Positions 1 to 7,586 are shown, counted from the stretch's first letter. The stretch is 24,531 bases of DNA from Anaerolineaceae bacterium UBA6105 (GCA_002423495.1 DIWN01000024.1:1-24531), one strand, 5' to 3'. Numbers and translations: made by a program. Notes: generated by a model from the sequence alone, not told the origin.

Positions 1-2230
1 CAATACCCAGGCGAATGCCGCGCAAACCCATCATGGGGTTGCTTTCGTGCAGTCCCATGACAACGTCGAGCAAGTGCTGTTTTTCCGCGAGGCCTTCAGT
101 GATACCCTTGGCTTTCAGGGTCGCAACCTCTGTCAGCAGATCTTCCATACTGGGGAGGAACTCGTGCAATGGAGGATCGATCAGGCGGATGATAACCGGC
201 AAACCGGTCATTGCCTCAAAGAGCCCATAGAAGTCACTGCGCTGCAGCGGCAGGATCTTCTTGAGCGCGCCAAAGTAAGCTTTGGATTCAGCTGAATTCT
301 CGATCTTATCCTTCTGCGCGTCGATTTCAGCCTTGAGAGCTGCCTTATCTTTCTCATTCAAACTGCGGCCTTCAAGGCGACCAGCAGCATAAGCTTTTTC
401 AAGCTGTTCGAGGCTGTTCAGCATGCGTTGGGTAACTTCGGAGTTCATGATCATCTTCTGAACGTCTGGCAGACGCTCGGTTTCAAAGAACATGTGCTCA
501 GTGCGGCAAAGCCCGATACCCTTGGCACCGTAGGTGCGAGCACGCTGGGCATCTTTAGGATAGTCCGCATTTGCCCAAACCTGCAGGCGGGAAACGTCAT
601 CCGCCCAACCCAGGAGCGTCATGAGTTCTTTCTGTTCTGAGAGATCAGGGGTGGTGAGACCAAGCTGACCAACGAAGACCTCGCCAGTGGTTCCGTCGAG
701 AGAAATCCATTCACCTTCTTTGACGGTAATACCACGGCAGGTCATCTGGCGCTTATTCATATCGATAGCGATATCAGCAGCACCAACTATGCAGGGAACA
801 CCAAATTGACGGGCAACCACTGCGGCATGCGAGGTAGCGCCACCTTCACTGGTGAGGATACCTTTGGCTGCCAGCATACCATGCACATCATCTGGCTTGG
901 TGAAAGGGCGAACCATGATGACATCCTGCTTCTCAACATTGTGCATTTTTTCGACAAGGTCCGCATCGAAATAGATTCGACCAACAGCCGCACCCGGAGA
1001 TGCATTCACACCTTTGGCGTAGAAGCGTCCTTCAGAACGTGCTTTTTCCATGTCTGTGTGCGAGAACTGGGGATGCAGCATTTGATCGATCTGTTCGGGG
1101 GTTACGCGGTTGAGGGCGGCTTTCTTGTCGATCAGACCCTCCTGCACCATATCGTGAGCGACCTTGATGGCGGCTTTCGCAGAGCGTTTGCCGTTTCGGG
1201 TCTGGAGCATCCAGAGCTTGCCGTGTTCGATCGTAAACTCGACATCCTGCATGTCCTTGTAATGCTGCTCAAGGCGTTCAGTGATATCTGCAAACTGTGC
1301 ATAAACTTCAGGTAATTCGTCTTTCATACCCAAAATCTTGGAGGTATTGCGAATGCCAGCGACGACATCTTCGCCCTGGGCGTTCATCAGGTACTCACCA
1401 AACATGATATTTTCGCCAGTCTGGGGATCGCGGGTGAAGGCTACACCAGTTCCGGAGTCAGAGCCCATGTTCCCAAAGACCATGGTCTGGATGCTAACGG
1501 CAGTACCGAGATCATCGGGAATACTCTCGCGACGACGGTAGTCGATGGCGCGTTTTGAGTTCCAGGAGTCAAACACTGCCTTAGAAGCCAGTTCGAGCTG
1601 TTTGTAAGGATCCTGCGGGAATTCAAAGCCCATTTGTTCGTGAACAACTTTCTTGTAGGCTTCTGTGATTGCTGCCCAATCAGCAGCGGTCATTTCGGTG
1701 TCGCTCTTATAGCCTTTTTGCTCTTTGAGGGTTTTCAGTGGTTTTTCAAAATGTTCGTCATCGATGCCCATCACGACAGTACCAAGCATGTGGACAAGCC
1801 GGCGATAGGAATCGTTCACGAAACGTTCGTCACCACTTTTGACCACCAACCCTTTTGCAACTTCGTCGTTAAGACCAATGTTGAGGACAGTGTCCATCAT
1901 GCCAGGCATCGAAAATTTTGCGCCTGAACGGCAAGACACCAGCAAAGGATTTTCGGGGTCACCGAATTTCTTACCAGCTCGTTCCTCAACAGTTTTGAGG
2001 GCTACGAGAACCTGATCCCACATCCCTTCCGGGAACTCGCGGGTAACCTGAAAAGCGTTGCAAGCTTCGGTTGTGATGGTCAGCCCGGGGGGCACTGGCA
2101 CACCGGCGCGCGTCATATCACCAAGGTTGGCACCTTTGCCGCCAAGTAAGCCGCGAACGCCATCCCAGTCACCGGCATAAGCTTCAGCCTGATCAACTTC
2201 ATTGAATAAATAAACCCATTTTTTGGACAT
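1..2230 (-). CDS. ppdK: Pyruvate, phosphate dikinase, 3'-truncated by window edge
   Basis: PPDK interconverts ATP, phosphate and pyruvate with AMP, pyrophosphate and phosphoenolpyruvate in the cytoplasm. The reading frame is open from the ATG at 2230-2228 to the left edge, giving 743 codons; family members are about 880-900 residues, so the last part of the PEP-binding barrel, with its catalytic Cys, lies outside. The N-terminus has the ATP-grasp signature GGKGANLGDM (about residues 29-38). The swivelling phosphohistidine domain shows GGATSHAAVVAR with the catalytic His at residue 468 (codon 827-829). The last visible residues, NPMMGLRGIRLGI, match the conserved barrel motif. A perfect AGGAGG (2235-2240) sits 4 bases before the ATG and fixes the start. 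It lies 151 bp downstream of the nitroreductase on the same strand; I see no convincing promoter or terminator between them. Identification is secure; physiological direction (glycolytic or gluconeogenic) cannot be told from sequence. Confidence 0.97.
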   Translation of the reverse strand, partial: MSKKWVYLFNEVDQAEAYAGDWDGVRGLLGGKGANLGDMTRAGVPVPPGLTITTEACNAFQVTREFPEGMWDQVLVALKTVEERAGKKFGDPENPLLVSCRSGAKFSMPGMMDTVLNIGLNDEVAKGLVVKSGDERFVNDSYRRLVHMLGTVVMGIDDEHFEKPLKTLKEQKGYKSDTEMTAADWAAITEAYKKVVHEQMGFEFPQDPYKQLELASKAVFDSWNSKRAIDYRRRESIPDDLGTAVSIQTMVFGNMGSDSGTGVAFTRDPQTGENIMFGEYLMNAQGEDVVAGIRNTSKILGMKDELPEVYAQFADITERLEQHYKDMQDVEFTIEHGKLWMLQTRNGKRSAKAAIKVAHDMVQEGLIDKKAALNRVTPEQIDQMLHPQFSHTDMEKARSEGRFYAKGVNASPGAAVGRIYFDADLVEKMHNVEKQDVIMVRPFTKPDDVHGMLAAKGILTSEGGATSHAAVVARQFGVPCIVGAADIAIDMNKRQMTCRGITVKEGEWISLDGTTGEVFVGQLGLTTPDLSEQKELMTLLGWADDVSRLQVWANADYPKDAQRARTYGAKGIGLCRTEHMFFETERLPDVQKMIMNSEVTQRMLNSLEQLEKAYAAGRLEGRSLNEKDKAALKAEIDAQKDKIENSAESKAYFGALKKILPLQRSDFYGLFEAMTGLPVIIRLIDPPLHEFLPSMEDLLTEVATLKAKGITEGLAEKQHLLDVVMGLHESNPMMGLRGIRLGI

Positions 2231-2381
2231 AGATCCTCCTAATTGATCTTATTTGTTTTGTACATCCACAATCTAAAATTTTACCATACTCATTTTGGTG
2301 GTTACGGCACTGAACCAATTGTACAATCCATTTCTATGGAATTCAGCACAAATGATATGTTATTTTTCAAGCGAAAAACGA

Positions 2382-2927
2382 TCAATCCTGATCCAGAACA
2401 GGCTCCCAGCCAATATCAAAAAGGTTATGGGAGATTTTCGCTTGATCAAATTGCGTCCGGGCTGGCTTTTCCTCGGCTGGGTGACCGACAAAAATAACAT
2501 TCAGGGGGAACACCAGCTTTGGAAGGTTGAGAACGCTGCTAACACCGTTTTCGAGCGTTTTGATGGGATGCACCCCACACCAAACTGCTCCCAGCCCAAG
2601 CGCATTTGCAGCAAGGAGCAAGTTTTCTGTAGCTGCACTACAGTCTTGCACCCAAAACCGCTCCAATACAGCTCTTTTGATCGGTTGCATGTCACCGCAG
2701 ATGCTTATTGCCAAAGGCGCATCCATTTTTCCGAAGGGCAGGGTTTTTCGAAGCTCTGCCAGCTTATCATGGTCATCGATCACTACAAAATGCCAGGGTT
2801 TCGTGTTCATGGCAGTAGGCGCAGCCATGGCTGCTTCAAGCAGTAACTTAATCTGGTTTTCACTAACTTTTTCTTCAGTAAAGCAGCGGATGCTGCGCCG
2901 GCTAAAGATAAAATCCAAATCTGTCAT
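2382..2927 (-). CDS. Nitroreductase family flavoprotein
   Basis: A 181-residue protein of the FMN-dependent nitroreductase family, which reduces nitro compounds, quinones or related substrates with NAD(P)H; the natural substrate is not predictable here. Seen in sequence: the N-terminal FMN-phosphate motif RRSIRCF (residues 10-16), the APTAMNTKPWHFVV segment (about 36-49), the GLGAVWCGVHP segment (about 110-120) and the C-terminal GHPAEEKP...R family ending. Length fits the short single-domain subfamily. GAGGTG lies just before the ATG at 2927. It begins 6 bases after the hydrolase stop, so it is almost certainly cotranscribed with the hydrolase, cca, hpt and tdk. It is the last gene of that tight group; no strong terminator hairpin follows. 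Family assignment is firm, specific role unknown. Confidence 0.9.
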   Translation of the reverse strand: MTDLDFIFSRRSIRCFTEEKVSENQIKLLLEAAMAAPTAMNTKPWHFVVIDDHDKLAELRKTLPFGKMDAPLAISICGDMQPIKRAVLERFWVQDCSAATENLLLAANALGLGAVWCGVHPIKTLENGVSSVLNLPKLVFPLNVIFVGHPAEEKPARTQFDQAKISHNLFDIGWEPVLDQD

Positions 2928-2933
2928 GGCACC

Positions 2934-3701
2934 TCACATACTCACTAACAAAGCGCCAAGCGTGTATGGCACCTCAATCATCGGCAAGTGACCGACTTCA
3001 GGCAGACATACCGCCCGACCTTGCTGAGCATTTTCTGCAACCTCCAGGGCAATTTCCTTTGGCAAGATGCGATCTTTGCCGCCTGCAATTGCTAAGACCG
3101 GACAGGTTAATGACCTCAAAACGTGCAGACGATTGGGACGTTTGGCCATGGCTGTCTGAACATTCGCAAAACCTTCCGCTGAAGAATTCGAAACCACGTC
3201 ACACATGTGCTCATCTGGCTGAGCTAATTCGCCTTCAGGCATCATACGCTCGATCAAATTGTCACTCATGCTCTTTATGCCTTCGAGACGCGCCTGCCTG
3301 GCCTGCTCAAAGCGGCTTTCAAGTTTATCAGGGCTGTCCGCGCGAGCATGGCTGGTCACTGTCACCAACCCAGTCAGACGCTCAGGATGCGCTTCCGCCA
3401 GCGCTAATGCAATGTATCCACCCAGAGAGTGACCCGCCAGCGTAAATTGCTGGTGACCAAGATGGTCAGCCAATTGGACTACATCATTAGCGATTTGCTC
3501 CAGGCTTGCGTCCGAGTTTCCAAGCGGGGTGCAGCCGTGCCCTCTCAGATCGGGAATGATGAACTGAGCCTGGTCTGCGTAGGTATCTGTCATCTCCAGC
3601 CAAATGCTGTGATCTAATGCTAAACCGTGAAGGAGATAGACAGGTCGCCCACTCCCGCGAACCTCGTAAAACATATCGATATCATTCAGATGCGCAATCA
3701 T
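2934..3701 (-). CDS. Alpha/beta-fold hydrolase
   Basis: A 255-residue cytoplasmic alpha/beta hydrolase. The order of elements is canonical: oxyanion-hole segment LLHGLALD (about 23-30), nucleophile elbow GHSLGG with Ser92, acid Asp210 in GGKDRILP, and catalytic His238 in VGHLPMIE. A helical cap of roughly 60-70 residues sits between the nucleophile and the acid. It resembles the 3-oxoadipate enol-lactonase/BioH/haloperoxidase-like group, but no substrate can be assigned and there are no pathway neighbours to suggest one. The ATG at 3701 is separated from the cca stop codon by one base, and AGAAGGAAGG precedes it inside the end of cca, so translational coupling is likely. No signal peptide is visible. 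Confidence 0.9.
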   Translation of the reverse strand: MIAHLNDIDMFYEVRGSGRPVYLLHGLALDHSIWLEMTDTYADQAQFIIPDLRGHGCTPLGNSDASLEQIANDVVQLADHLGHQQFTLAGHSLGGYIALALAEAHPERLTGLVTVTSHARADSPDKLESRFEQARQARLEGIKSMSDNLIERMMPEGELAQPDEHMCDVVSNSSAEGFANVQTAMAKRPNRLHVLRSLTCPVLAIAGGKDRILPKEIALEVAENAQQGRAVCLPEVGHLPMIEVPYTLGALLVSM

Positions 3702-3702
3702 G

Positions 3703-5118
3703 TTAAACCTTCCTTCTTATTTCGTTTCGGGCAAATGCAATTGCTTCAGCCGCAGTGTTAATGTTGCCTAAAACCTGCTGCTCGCGGATCGCCTCAAGCA
3801 GATTACCAACTTGGGATCCGGGTCCAATCGAAAGCTCGCGCTGCAATTGATTTCCATCAACAAGTCGCGGCGGGTTGACTATCTGAGACTGTTCCTCAAA
3901 CCAGGTGTAAAAGACTTCTCGTAAAATTTCAGGGCTAAATTGAAATCTCTGGCCATGCGTTTGAATCTCAACCATGGCAAGCAGGGCACTATCCAGCCCG
4001 TAAGCGCCAAAATCACGGAAAAATCGATAGTAATCCAGCTTTCCCGGCCTGGATGCGGAAAGAGCCGCAAGCTTCAAAAAACCATCAGAAACAGCTTGAA
4101 AATATACCTTTTCTTTTTGCCCTGTCAAAAATGCCTGGGCCACCTGTTCCGAAAACATTCCCGGGGCAAGCTCAACCGCACCTTTCTTATCTTCGCCAAA
4201 CAAAGGATGGATGTGGAGAAGCAGTGAGCAAAGCAAAAGGAGATATCGGCGCTTTCGCCCTCCCTGCAGCGGTTCCTCCAGCATGGCTTGGTAGGCTATC
4301 AAGTGCTTTTCTTCGGGAACAAGTGTGAGAAGGGACTTGCCCTTTTCTTCGAGAGCAAGCAAGGTATCTTTCAATCCTGTCAGGGGTGCAAACAACTTGT
4401 TGCTCTGCCTCTGCAATTGAGGCTCGACGGGGTCCACCCCGAAAACAAGCAAACGCAACTGGTCTAAAATCCCAAACTCACTCAATAGCGTGAGAGTCGC
4501 TTCAAAATTGGAAACCGCAAGGCATTTGAACAACTCATCGCGAATGCGCTCTCCCGAAACAAGGCCTAACTTCTTTATGGCTACGCGCATCGCTTCGGTT
4601 ATTTCTAATCCATACCGCAGATTGTAACTGCTTATCAGGCGTACTCCCCGCAGAACTCGCAGCGGATCGGAAGTCAGCGAATCCGGACCGCAAAGTCGCA
4701 GTTGCCCGTCTTTCAGGTCACTTTCGCCACCCAGGGGATCAATCAACTGCTCCGACGTATCCAGATCAAGCGCCATAGCGTTGATGGTGAAATCACGCTG
4801 CCTTAGATCTTCTTCAAGGTTCTCTCCAATAAAAGAGGTGAAATCAAGGATCTGCTCGTCTTGTTCGCCTTGCCGCAGGATCACCCGCGCCGAATTGCGC
4901 ACATCGTCGAGGGTATACATTGCCCCCTTCAAGCGCCGGCTTACAGCCTTTGCCAACTGAATCGAGCCGTGAGCCTGAACAAAATCAAGATCCTTCGCTG
5001 ATCGCCCAAGCAGCAAATCACGGATTGCCCCGCCGACCAGGTAGACACGCGTATCAGAAGCAGACTCCCGGATCAATTCCAGGAGCTGCAGCAAATCCCT
5101 ATCCAACCGGAGGTTCAT
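3703..5118 (-). CDS. cca: CCA tRNA nucleotidyltransferase / poly(A) polymerase family
   Basis: A class II nucleotidyltransferase that adds or repairs the 3' CCA end of tRNAs; some family members add only A or act as poly(A) polymerase. With the start chosen here it has 471 residues. Seen: VGGAIRDLLLG (about 28-38), the metal-binding DLD (43-45), RQRDFTINAMAL (about 107-118) and PLGGESDL, followed by the DPLRVLRGVRL neck motif. The C-terminal half (after about 230) is divergent and I see no HD phosphohydrolase motif. The frame extends 15 bases to a TTG at 5133, but that codon has no Shine-Dalgarno; the ATG at 5118 has GGAT about 5 bases upstream, so I prefer it. Its 5' end overlaps the 3' end of hpt by 20 bases, a sign of coupling. 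The one tRNA gene in the window already encodes CCA, so for that tRNA the enzyme would act in repair. Confidence 0.88.
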   Translation of the reverse strand: MNLRLDRDLLQLLELIRESASDTRVYLVGGAIRDLLLGRSAKDLDFVQAHGSIQLAKAVSRRLKGAMYTLDDVRNSARVILRQGEQDEQILDFTSFIGENLEEDLRQRDFTINAMALDLDTSEQLIDPLGGESDLKDGQLRLCGPDSLTSDPLRVLRGVRLISSYNLRYGLEITEAMRVAIKKLGLVSGERIRDELFKCLAVSNFEATLTLLSEFGILDQLRLLVFGVDPVEPQLQRQSNKLFAPLTGLKDTLLALEEKGKSLLTLVPEEKHLIAYQAMLEEPLQGGRKRRYLLLLCSLLLHIHPLFGEDKKGAVELAPGMFSEQVAQAFLTGQKEKVYFQAVSDGFLKLAALSASRPGKLDYYRFFRDFGAYGLDSALLAMVEIQTHGQRFQFSPEILREVFYTWFEEQSQIVNPPRLVDGNQLQRELSIGPGSQVGNLLEAIREQQVLGNINTAAEAIAFARNEIRRKV

Positions 5119-5662
5119 ACTTATCCAAATCAACTGTTGCTATAAATGGAAGGTTGCGGAAGTATTCATCCATATCAAGTCCATAGCCAAAGACAAACTC
5201 GTTTGGAATTTTGAAACCGCAATAACGGATAGGCACTTCCACCTCCCTGCGTTCGTATTTGTCAAGCAAAGTACAGACAAAAACCGAAGCCGGGTCACGG
5301 GTTTTCAGCAGGTCAATGACTGAAGAAAGGGTGTGACCACTGTCGATAATATCCTCAACGATGATGACATGCCTGCCGAAGATGGTCGTGCTCAGGTCCA
5401 GCGTGATGCGTACATCCCCCTGCGAGGAGCGCGCGCCGCTTCCGTATGAAGAAACTGCCATGAATTCAATCGCCAGAGGCACTTCAATATGGCGAATCAG
5501 ATCAGTAAGGAACATCACCCCACCGCGCAGGATGCAGATCACCAGTAGTTCCTTACCAGCATAGTCGCGGTTAATTTCTGCTGCCAGCTCACGGACACGC
5601 GCCTGGAGTTGGTCTTCTGGAATGAGAATCTTGTCTAAGTATTCCTGATATGGCTGAGGCAT
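5099..5662 (-). CDS. hpt: Hypoxanthine phosphoribosyltransferase
   Basis: Purine salvage enzyme that transfers ribose 5-phosphate from PRPP to hypoxanthine (and usually guanine), giving IMP/GMP. About 187 residues, the usual bacterial length. The PRPP-binding loop VEDIIDSGHT (about residues 102-111) is intact. The LRGG segment (about 46-49) and the C-terminal purine-binding region with FVFGYGLDMDEYFRNLP are also typical. Two starts are possible: a GTG at 5668 directly abutting the tdk stop, or the ATG at 5662. I choose the ATG because AGGTG (overlapping the tdk stop and the GTG) lies 5 bases upstream of it. The gene sits between tdk and cca in a tightly packed run, which fits a nucleotide-salvage operon. 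Confidence 0.95.
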   Translation of the reverse strand: MPQPYQEYLDKILIPEDQLQARVRELAAEINRDYAGKELLVICILRGGVMFLTDLIRHIEVPLAIEFMAVSSYGSGARSSQGDVRITLDLSTTIFGRHVIIVEDIIDSGHTLSSVIDLLKTRDPASVFVCTLLDKYERREVEVPIRYCGFKIPNEFVFGYGLDMDEYFRNLPFIATVDLDKYEPPVG

Positions 5663-5668
5663 ATGCAC

Positions 5669-6241
5669 CTACTCTTTCGGGACACAGTGACAGTGGCGGC
5701 AGCGGGCTTCATACATCTCGGCGGCTCCCACAACCACAATCGGTTCATCATAACGCGCTGGCTCCCCCCCCACCAGGCGCTGCGTACGGGTGGCAGGTTC
5801 GCCACAAACCACGCAAATAGCCGTCAATTTATCGACTTTATCCGCTTTGGCAGTGATCAATGGCATGCAGCCAAAAGGCTCACCACGGAAATCTGTATCC
5901 AGACCCGTCACAATCACTCTCAATCCATTGTCAGCCAACTGGTTCACCACATCGATGATGCCATCATCGAAAAATTGGGCTTCATCCACTCCAACCACAG
6001 TCGCTAATGGATCGAGTTTTTCAATCAATTCAGCAGAACTACTGACAGGAACAGCCTCATAATCCATACCCGAATGTGACTTCACTTTGAAATAAGCATA
6101 GCGATCGTCGATTACAGGCTTAAAAACCTGCACTTTTTGCCTGGCGATGGTCGCGCGCCTGAGGCGGCGAATGAGCTCCTCGGTTTTCCCACAGAACATC
6201 GATCCAGTGATGACTTCAAGGATTCCTGTTGGTTGTGACAT
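5669..6241 (-). CDS. tdk: Thymidine kinase (type II)
   Basis: Phosphorylates thymidine (and deoxyuridine) to the monophosphate with ATP, in pyrimidine salvage. The 190 residues carry the type II TK hallmarks: P-loop GSMFCGKT (13-20), DEAQFF with catalytic Glu87, GLDTDFRGEPF (113-123) and a structural zinc site made of C143-x-x-C146 and the C-terminal CRHCHC cluster (181-186). A perfect AGGAGG (6246-6251) stands 4 bases before the ATG. It has its own promoter (6271-6299) just past the terminator of the ribosomal-protein operon and heads the run tdk-hpt-cca-hydrolase-nitroreductase. rpmE next to tdk is also seen in Firmicutes, so the order is partly ancestral. Confidence 0.97.
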   Translation of the reverse strand: MSQPTGILEVITGSMFCGKTEELIRRLRRATIARQKVQVFKPVIDDRYAYFKVKSHSGMDYEAVPVSSSAELIEKLDPLATVVGVDEAQFFDDGIIDVVNQLADNGLRVIVTGLDTDFRGEPFGCMPLITAKADKVDKLTAICVVCGEPATRTQRLVGGEPARYDEPIVVVGAAEMYEARCRHCHCVPKE

Positions 6242-6270
6242 AAAGCCTCCTAATAGTGAATATATTGAAA

Positions 6271-6299
6271 AGTATAAAGCTTTAATGGTTGACTGGCAA
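6271..6299 (-). promoter_or_regulatory. Sigma-70-type promoter for tdk operon
   Basis: On the minus strand: TTGCCA (-35, 6294-6299), a 17-base spacer, then TATACT (-10, 6271-6276). It lies between the rpmE terminator and tdk, 30 bases upstream of the ATG, so it would give a short leader carrying the AGGAGG. Confidence 0.75.
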
Positions 6300-6309
6300 C
6301 GAAGACAAT

Positions 6310-6335
6310 AAAAAAGGCAGGTTTTGCAACCTGCC
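6310..6335 (-). terminator. Intrinsic terminator of rplU-rpmA-rpmE
   Basis: A perfect 8-bp stem (6316-6323 with 6328-6335, loop of 4) followed on the minus strand by six T residues (6310-6315). It lies 25 bases past the rpmE stop codon and separates the ribosomal-protein operon from tdk. On the plus strand the tail is not T-rich, so it is directional. Confidence 0.88.
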
Positions 6336-6360
6336 TGATTTGTTCTTGTAAAAAATCTGA

Positions 6361-6840
6361 TTAGATCTCAATCTCCTGGGCTGCAGCCGGGAGTTGATAC
6401 CCCAGCTGGCGCAGAGATTTCTTGAGATCAATAAGAGACTTGCGACCAAAACCTTCAATTTCGAGCAAGGCTTTCTCACCGCCCTCGAGTTTGGTGAGGA
6501 CATCACCAACCGTAACAAGTTCTGCACGGTTGAGTGCGCCCACGGCCTTCGCGCCGAGATTGAGCTCAGAGATCAGGCGGTCGGGAGAGGTTTTTGACTC
6601 TGAAGCAGATTTCTGCTCAGCAACGTAGTCCTGGCGAACCTGAAGACGTTTGTAGAAACGATCCACCTGGCCTTCGCGGTCGAGGATACGTGCCTGCTGA
6701 CCGGTATAGAAGGGATGGCAATTCGAACAGACTTCAGTACGAATTTCAGGTGCAGTCGAACCAGTGGTCCACTCAGCGCCACAAGACGCACAGGAGACCT
6801 TGGCATTGGGATAGTATTTGGGTTGAATCTTAGTTTTCAT
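6361..6840 (-). CDS. rpmE: Ribosomal protein L31 fused to an RNA polymerase alpha-CTD-like domain
   Basis: Residues 1 to about 69 are a standard bL31 with the zinc-ribbon cysteines C17, C20, C38 and C41 and the conserved CSNCHPFYTG and VDRF(Y)K segments. L31 normally ends there. This protein continues without a frameshift through a polar linker (about 70-86) into a second domain (about 87-152) that looks like the C-terminal domain of the RNA polymerase alpha subunit: ISELNLGAKAVGAL, then RAELVTVGDVL, then the helix-hairpin-helix segment GFGRKSL (130-136). By remembered alignment with E. coli alpha, Lys98 stands where Arg265 is and Gly101 where Asn268 is, while Gly296, Lys298 and Ser299 are kept. 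The start is 2 bases after the rpmA stop; AAAGG lies inside the end of rpmA. The L31 part is certain. The fused domain is a strong motif-level match, function unknown. Confidence 0.92.
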   Translation of the reverse strand: MKTKIQPKYYPNAKVSCASCGAEWTTGSTAPEIRTEVCSNCHPFYTGQQARILDREGQVDRFYKRLQVRQDYVAEQKSASESKTSPDRLISELNLGAKAVGALNRAELVTVGDVLTKLEGGEKALLEIEGFGRKSLIDLKKSLRQLGYQLPAAAQEIEI

Positions 6841-6842
6841 GC

Positions 6843-7124
6843 TTATTTGCTGCCTTTCACAGGCTTCTCACGCTGATCTACTACATGAACGCGCTTGCGT
6901 CCACCAGCGAGTGTTTCGAATTTTACAAAGCCTTCTTTAGTCGCAAAGAGTGTGTAATCACGACCTTGTCCAACATTCCAGCCTGGATGCACTTTAGTGC
7001 CATGCTGACGAACGATGATGTTGCCGCTGATGACATGCTCTCCACCGAATTTCTTTATACCGAGGCGCTGCCCCTGGCTGTCACGACCATTGCGGGATGC
7101 CCCGCCACCTTTTTTATGGGCCAT
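6843..7124 (-). CDS. rpmA: 50S ribosomal protein L27
   Basis: bL27, a small protein near the peptidyl-transferase centre of the large subunit. The 93 residues start MAHKKGGGASRNGRDS and continue with LGIKKFGGE and the HGTKVHPG motif, all diagnostic. There is no extra N-terminal extension of the kind cleaved in Firmicutes. A GGAG lies inside the 3' end of rplU, and the gene starts 4 bases after the rplU stop. In many bacteria obg follows rpmA; here rpmE takes that place. Confidence 0.98.
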   Translation of the reverse strand: MAHKKGGGASRNGRDSQGQRLGIKKFGGEHVISGNIIVRQHGTKVHPGWNVGQGRDYTLFATKEGFVKFETLAGGRKRVHVVDQREKPVKGSK

Positions 7125-7128
7125 TTCT

Positions 7129-7446
7129 CTACTCCGTTACGATTGATTGAACCAGTAATCTGGTGTACTGTTGGCGATGACCTGTCTTGCGGCGGTAATC
7201 GATCTTTGGTTTGTATTTGAAGATCAAAATCTTCTTGCCCTTGAAATGCTCTTTGACAGTGGTGTCCAGGCTTGCACCGGTGATGTAGGGAGTGCCTACG
7301 GTTACCGAATCGCCATCCACAAGCATTAGCACTTTATCAAGGGTGACTGCATCGCCGACATTTGCGGTCAGAAGGTCAACCGTTAAGGTCTTGCCTTCCT
7401 CGGCGCGGTATTGCTTACCGCCCGCTTCGATAATTGCATACTTCAT
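7129..7446 (-). CDS. rplU: 50S ribosomal protein L21
   Basis: bL21, a 23S rRNA-binding large-subunit protein. With the ATG at 7446 it is 105 residues, the normal length, starting MKYAIIEAGGKQYRAEEG and carrying the C-terminal KPKIDYRRKTGHRQ segment typical of the family. GGAG lies 6 bases upstream of this ATG. The frame stays open to 7548, but those 34 codons look nothing like L21 and begin at the predicted transcription start, so they are leader, not protein. First gene of rplU-rpmA-rpmE. Confidence 0.98.
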   Translation of the reverse strand: MKYAIIEAGGKQYRAEEGKTLTVDLLTANVGDAVTLDKVLMLVDGDSVTVGTPYITGASLDTTVKEHFKGKKILIFKYKPKIDYRRKTGHRQQYTRLLVQSIVTE

Positions 7447-7551
7447 ATTTTCTCCAATCTTTACTTTTCCGCTTGCTGAGCGTGTTACCGCGCAGGGACG
7501 GGAAAGTTGGTGTACATAACGAACCCCAGCCAACTTTCGCTGGGGCAACGA
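7447..7551 (-). promoter_or_regulatory. Structured 5' leader of rplU, candidate autoregulatory RNA
   Basis: About 105 bases of leader between the predicted transcription start and the rplU ATG. On the transcript strand it contains a 7-bp hairpin CCCCAGC/GCTGGGG (7524-7530 with 7539-7545). The 8-base loop of this hairpin (7531-7538), plus one adjacent base, is perfectly complementary to a downstream segment, 7502-7510. The two pairings would form either a pseudoknot or two mutually exclusive hairpins. A smaller hairpin CGCT/AGCG follows before the ribosome-binding site. Autogenous control by L21 through such leaders is known in Firmicutes; that this is one is inference. Confidence 0.5.
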
Positions 7552-7557
7552 AAGATT

Positions 7558-7586
7558 ATTATACAGCAGCGGTTGGGATGTGTCAA
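7558..7586 (-). promoter_or_regulatory. Perfect-consensus sigma-70 promoter of rplU operon
   Basis: TTGACA (7581-7586), exactly 17 bases, TATAAT (7558-7563) on the minus strand. Both hexamers match consensus at every position, as expected for a strongly expressed ribosomal-protein operon. Predicted start near 7551. Confidence 0.93.

Noticed and set aside
806..1315. 169-codon plus-strand frame opposite ppdK
   Set aside because: Antisense shadow of a strongly conserved coding region; no recognisable protein motifs and no ribosome-binding site.
2295..2991. Plus-strand frames of 183 and 154 codons opposite the nitroreductase
   Set aside because: The minus strand carries a full family match across the same bases; the plus-strand translations show no motifs.
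7447..7548. 34-codon N-terminal extension of rplU in the same frame
   Set aside because: It begins at the predicted transcription start, has no ribosome-binding site, is not L21-like and overlaps the structured leader; the ATG at 7446 has GGAG upstream.
7456..7557. Closing helix AATCTTT (7551-7557) with AAAGATT (7456-7462) for the rplU leader, and CTTTCG/CGAAAG hairpin (7549-7554 with 7534-7539)
   Set aside because: The 5' strands lie mostly between the -10 box and the expected start site, so they should not be in the RNA.
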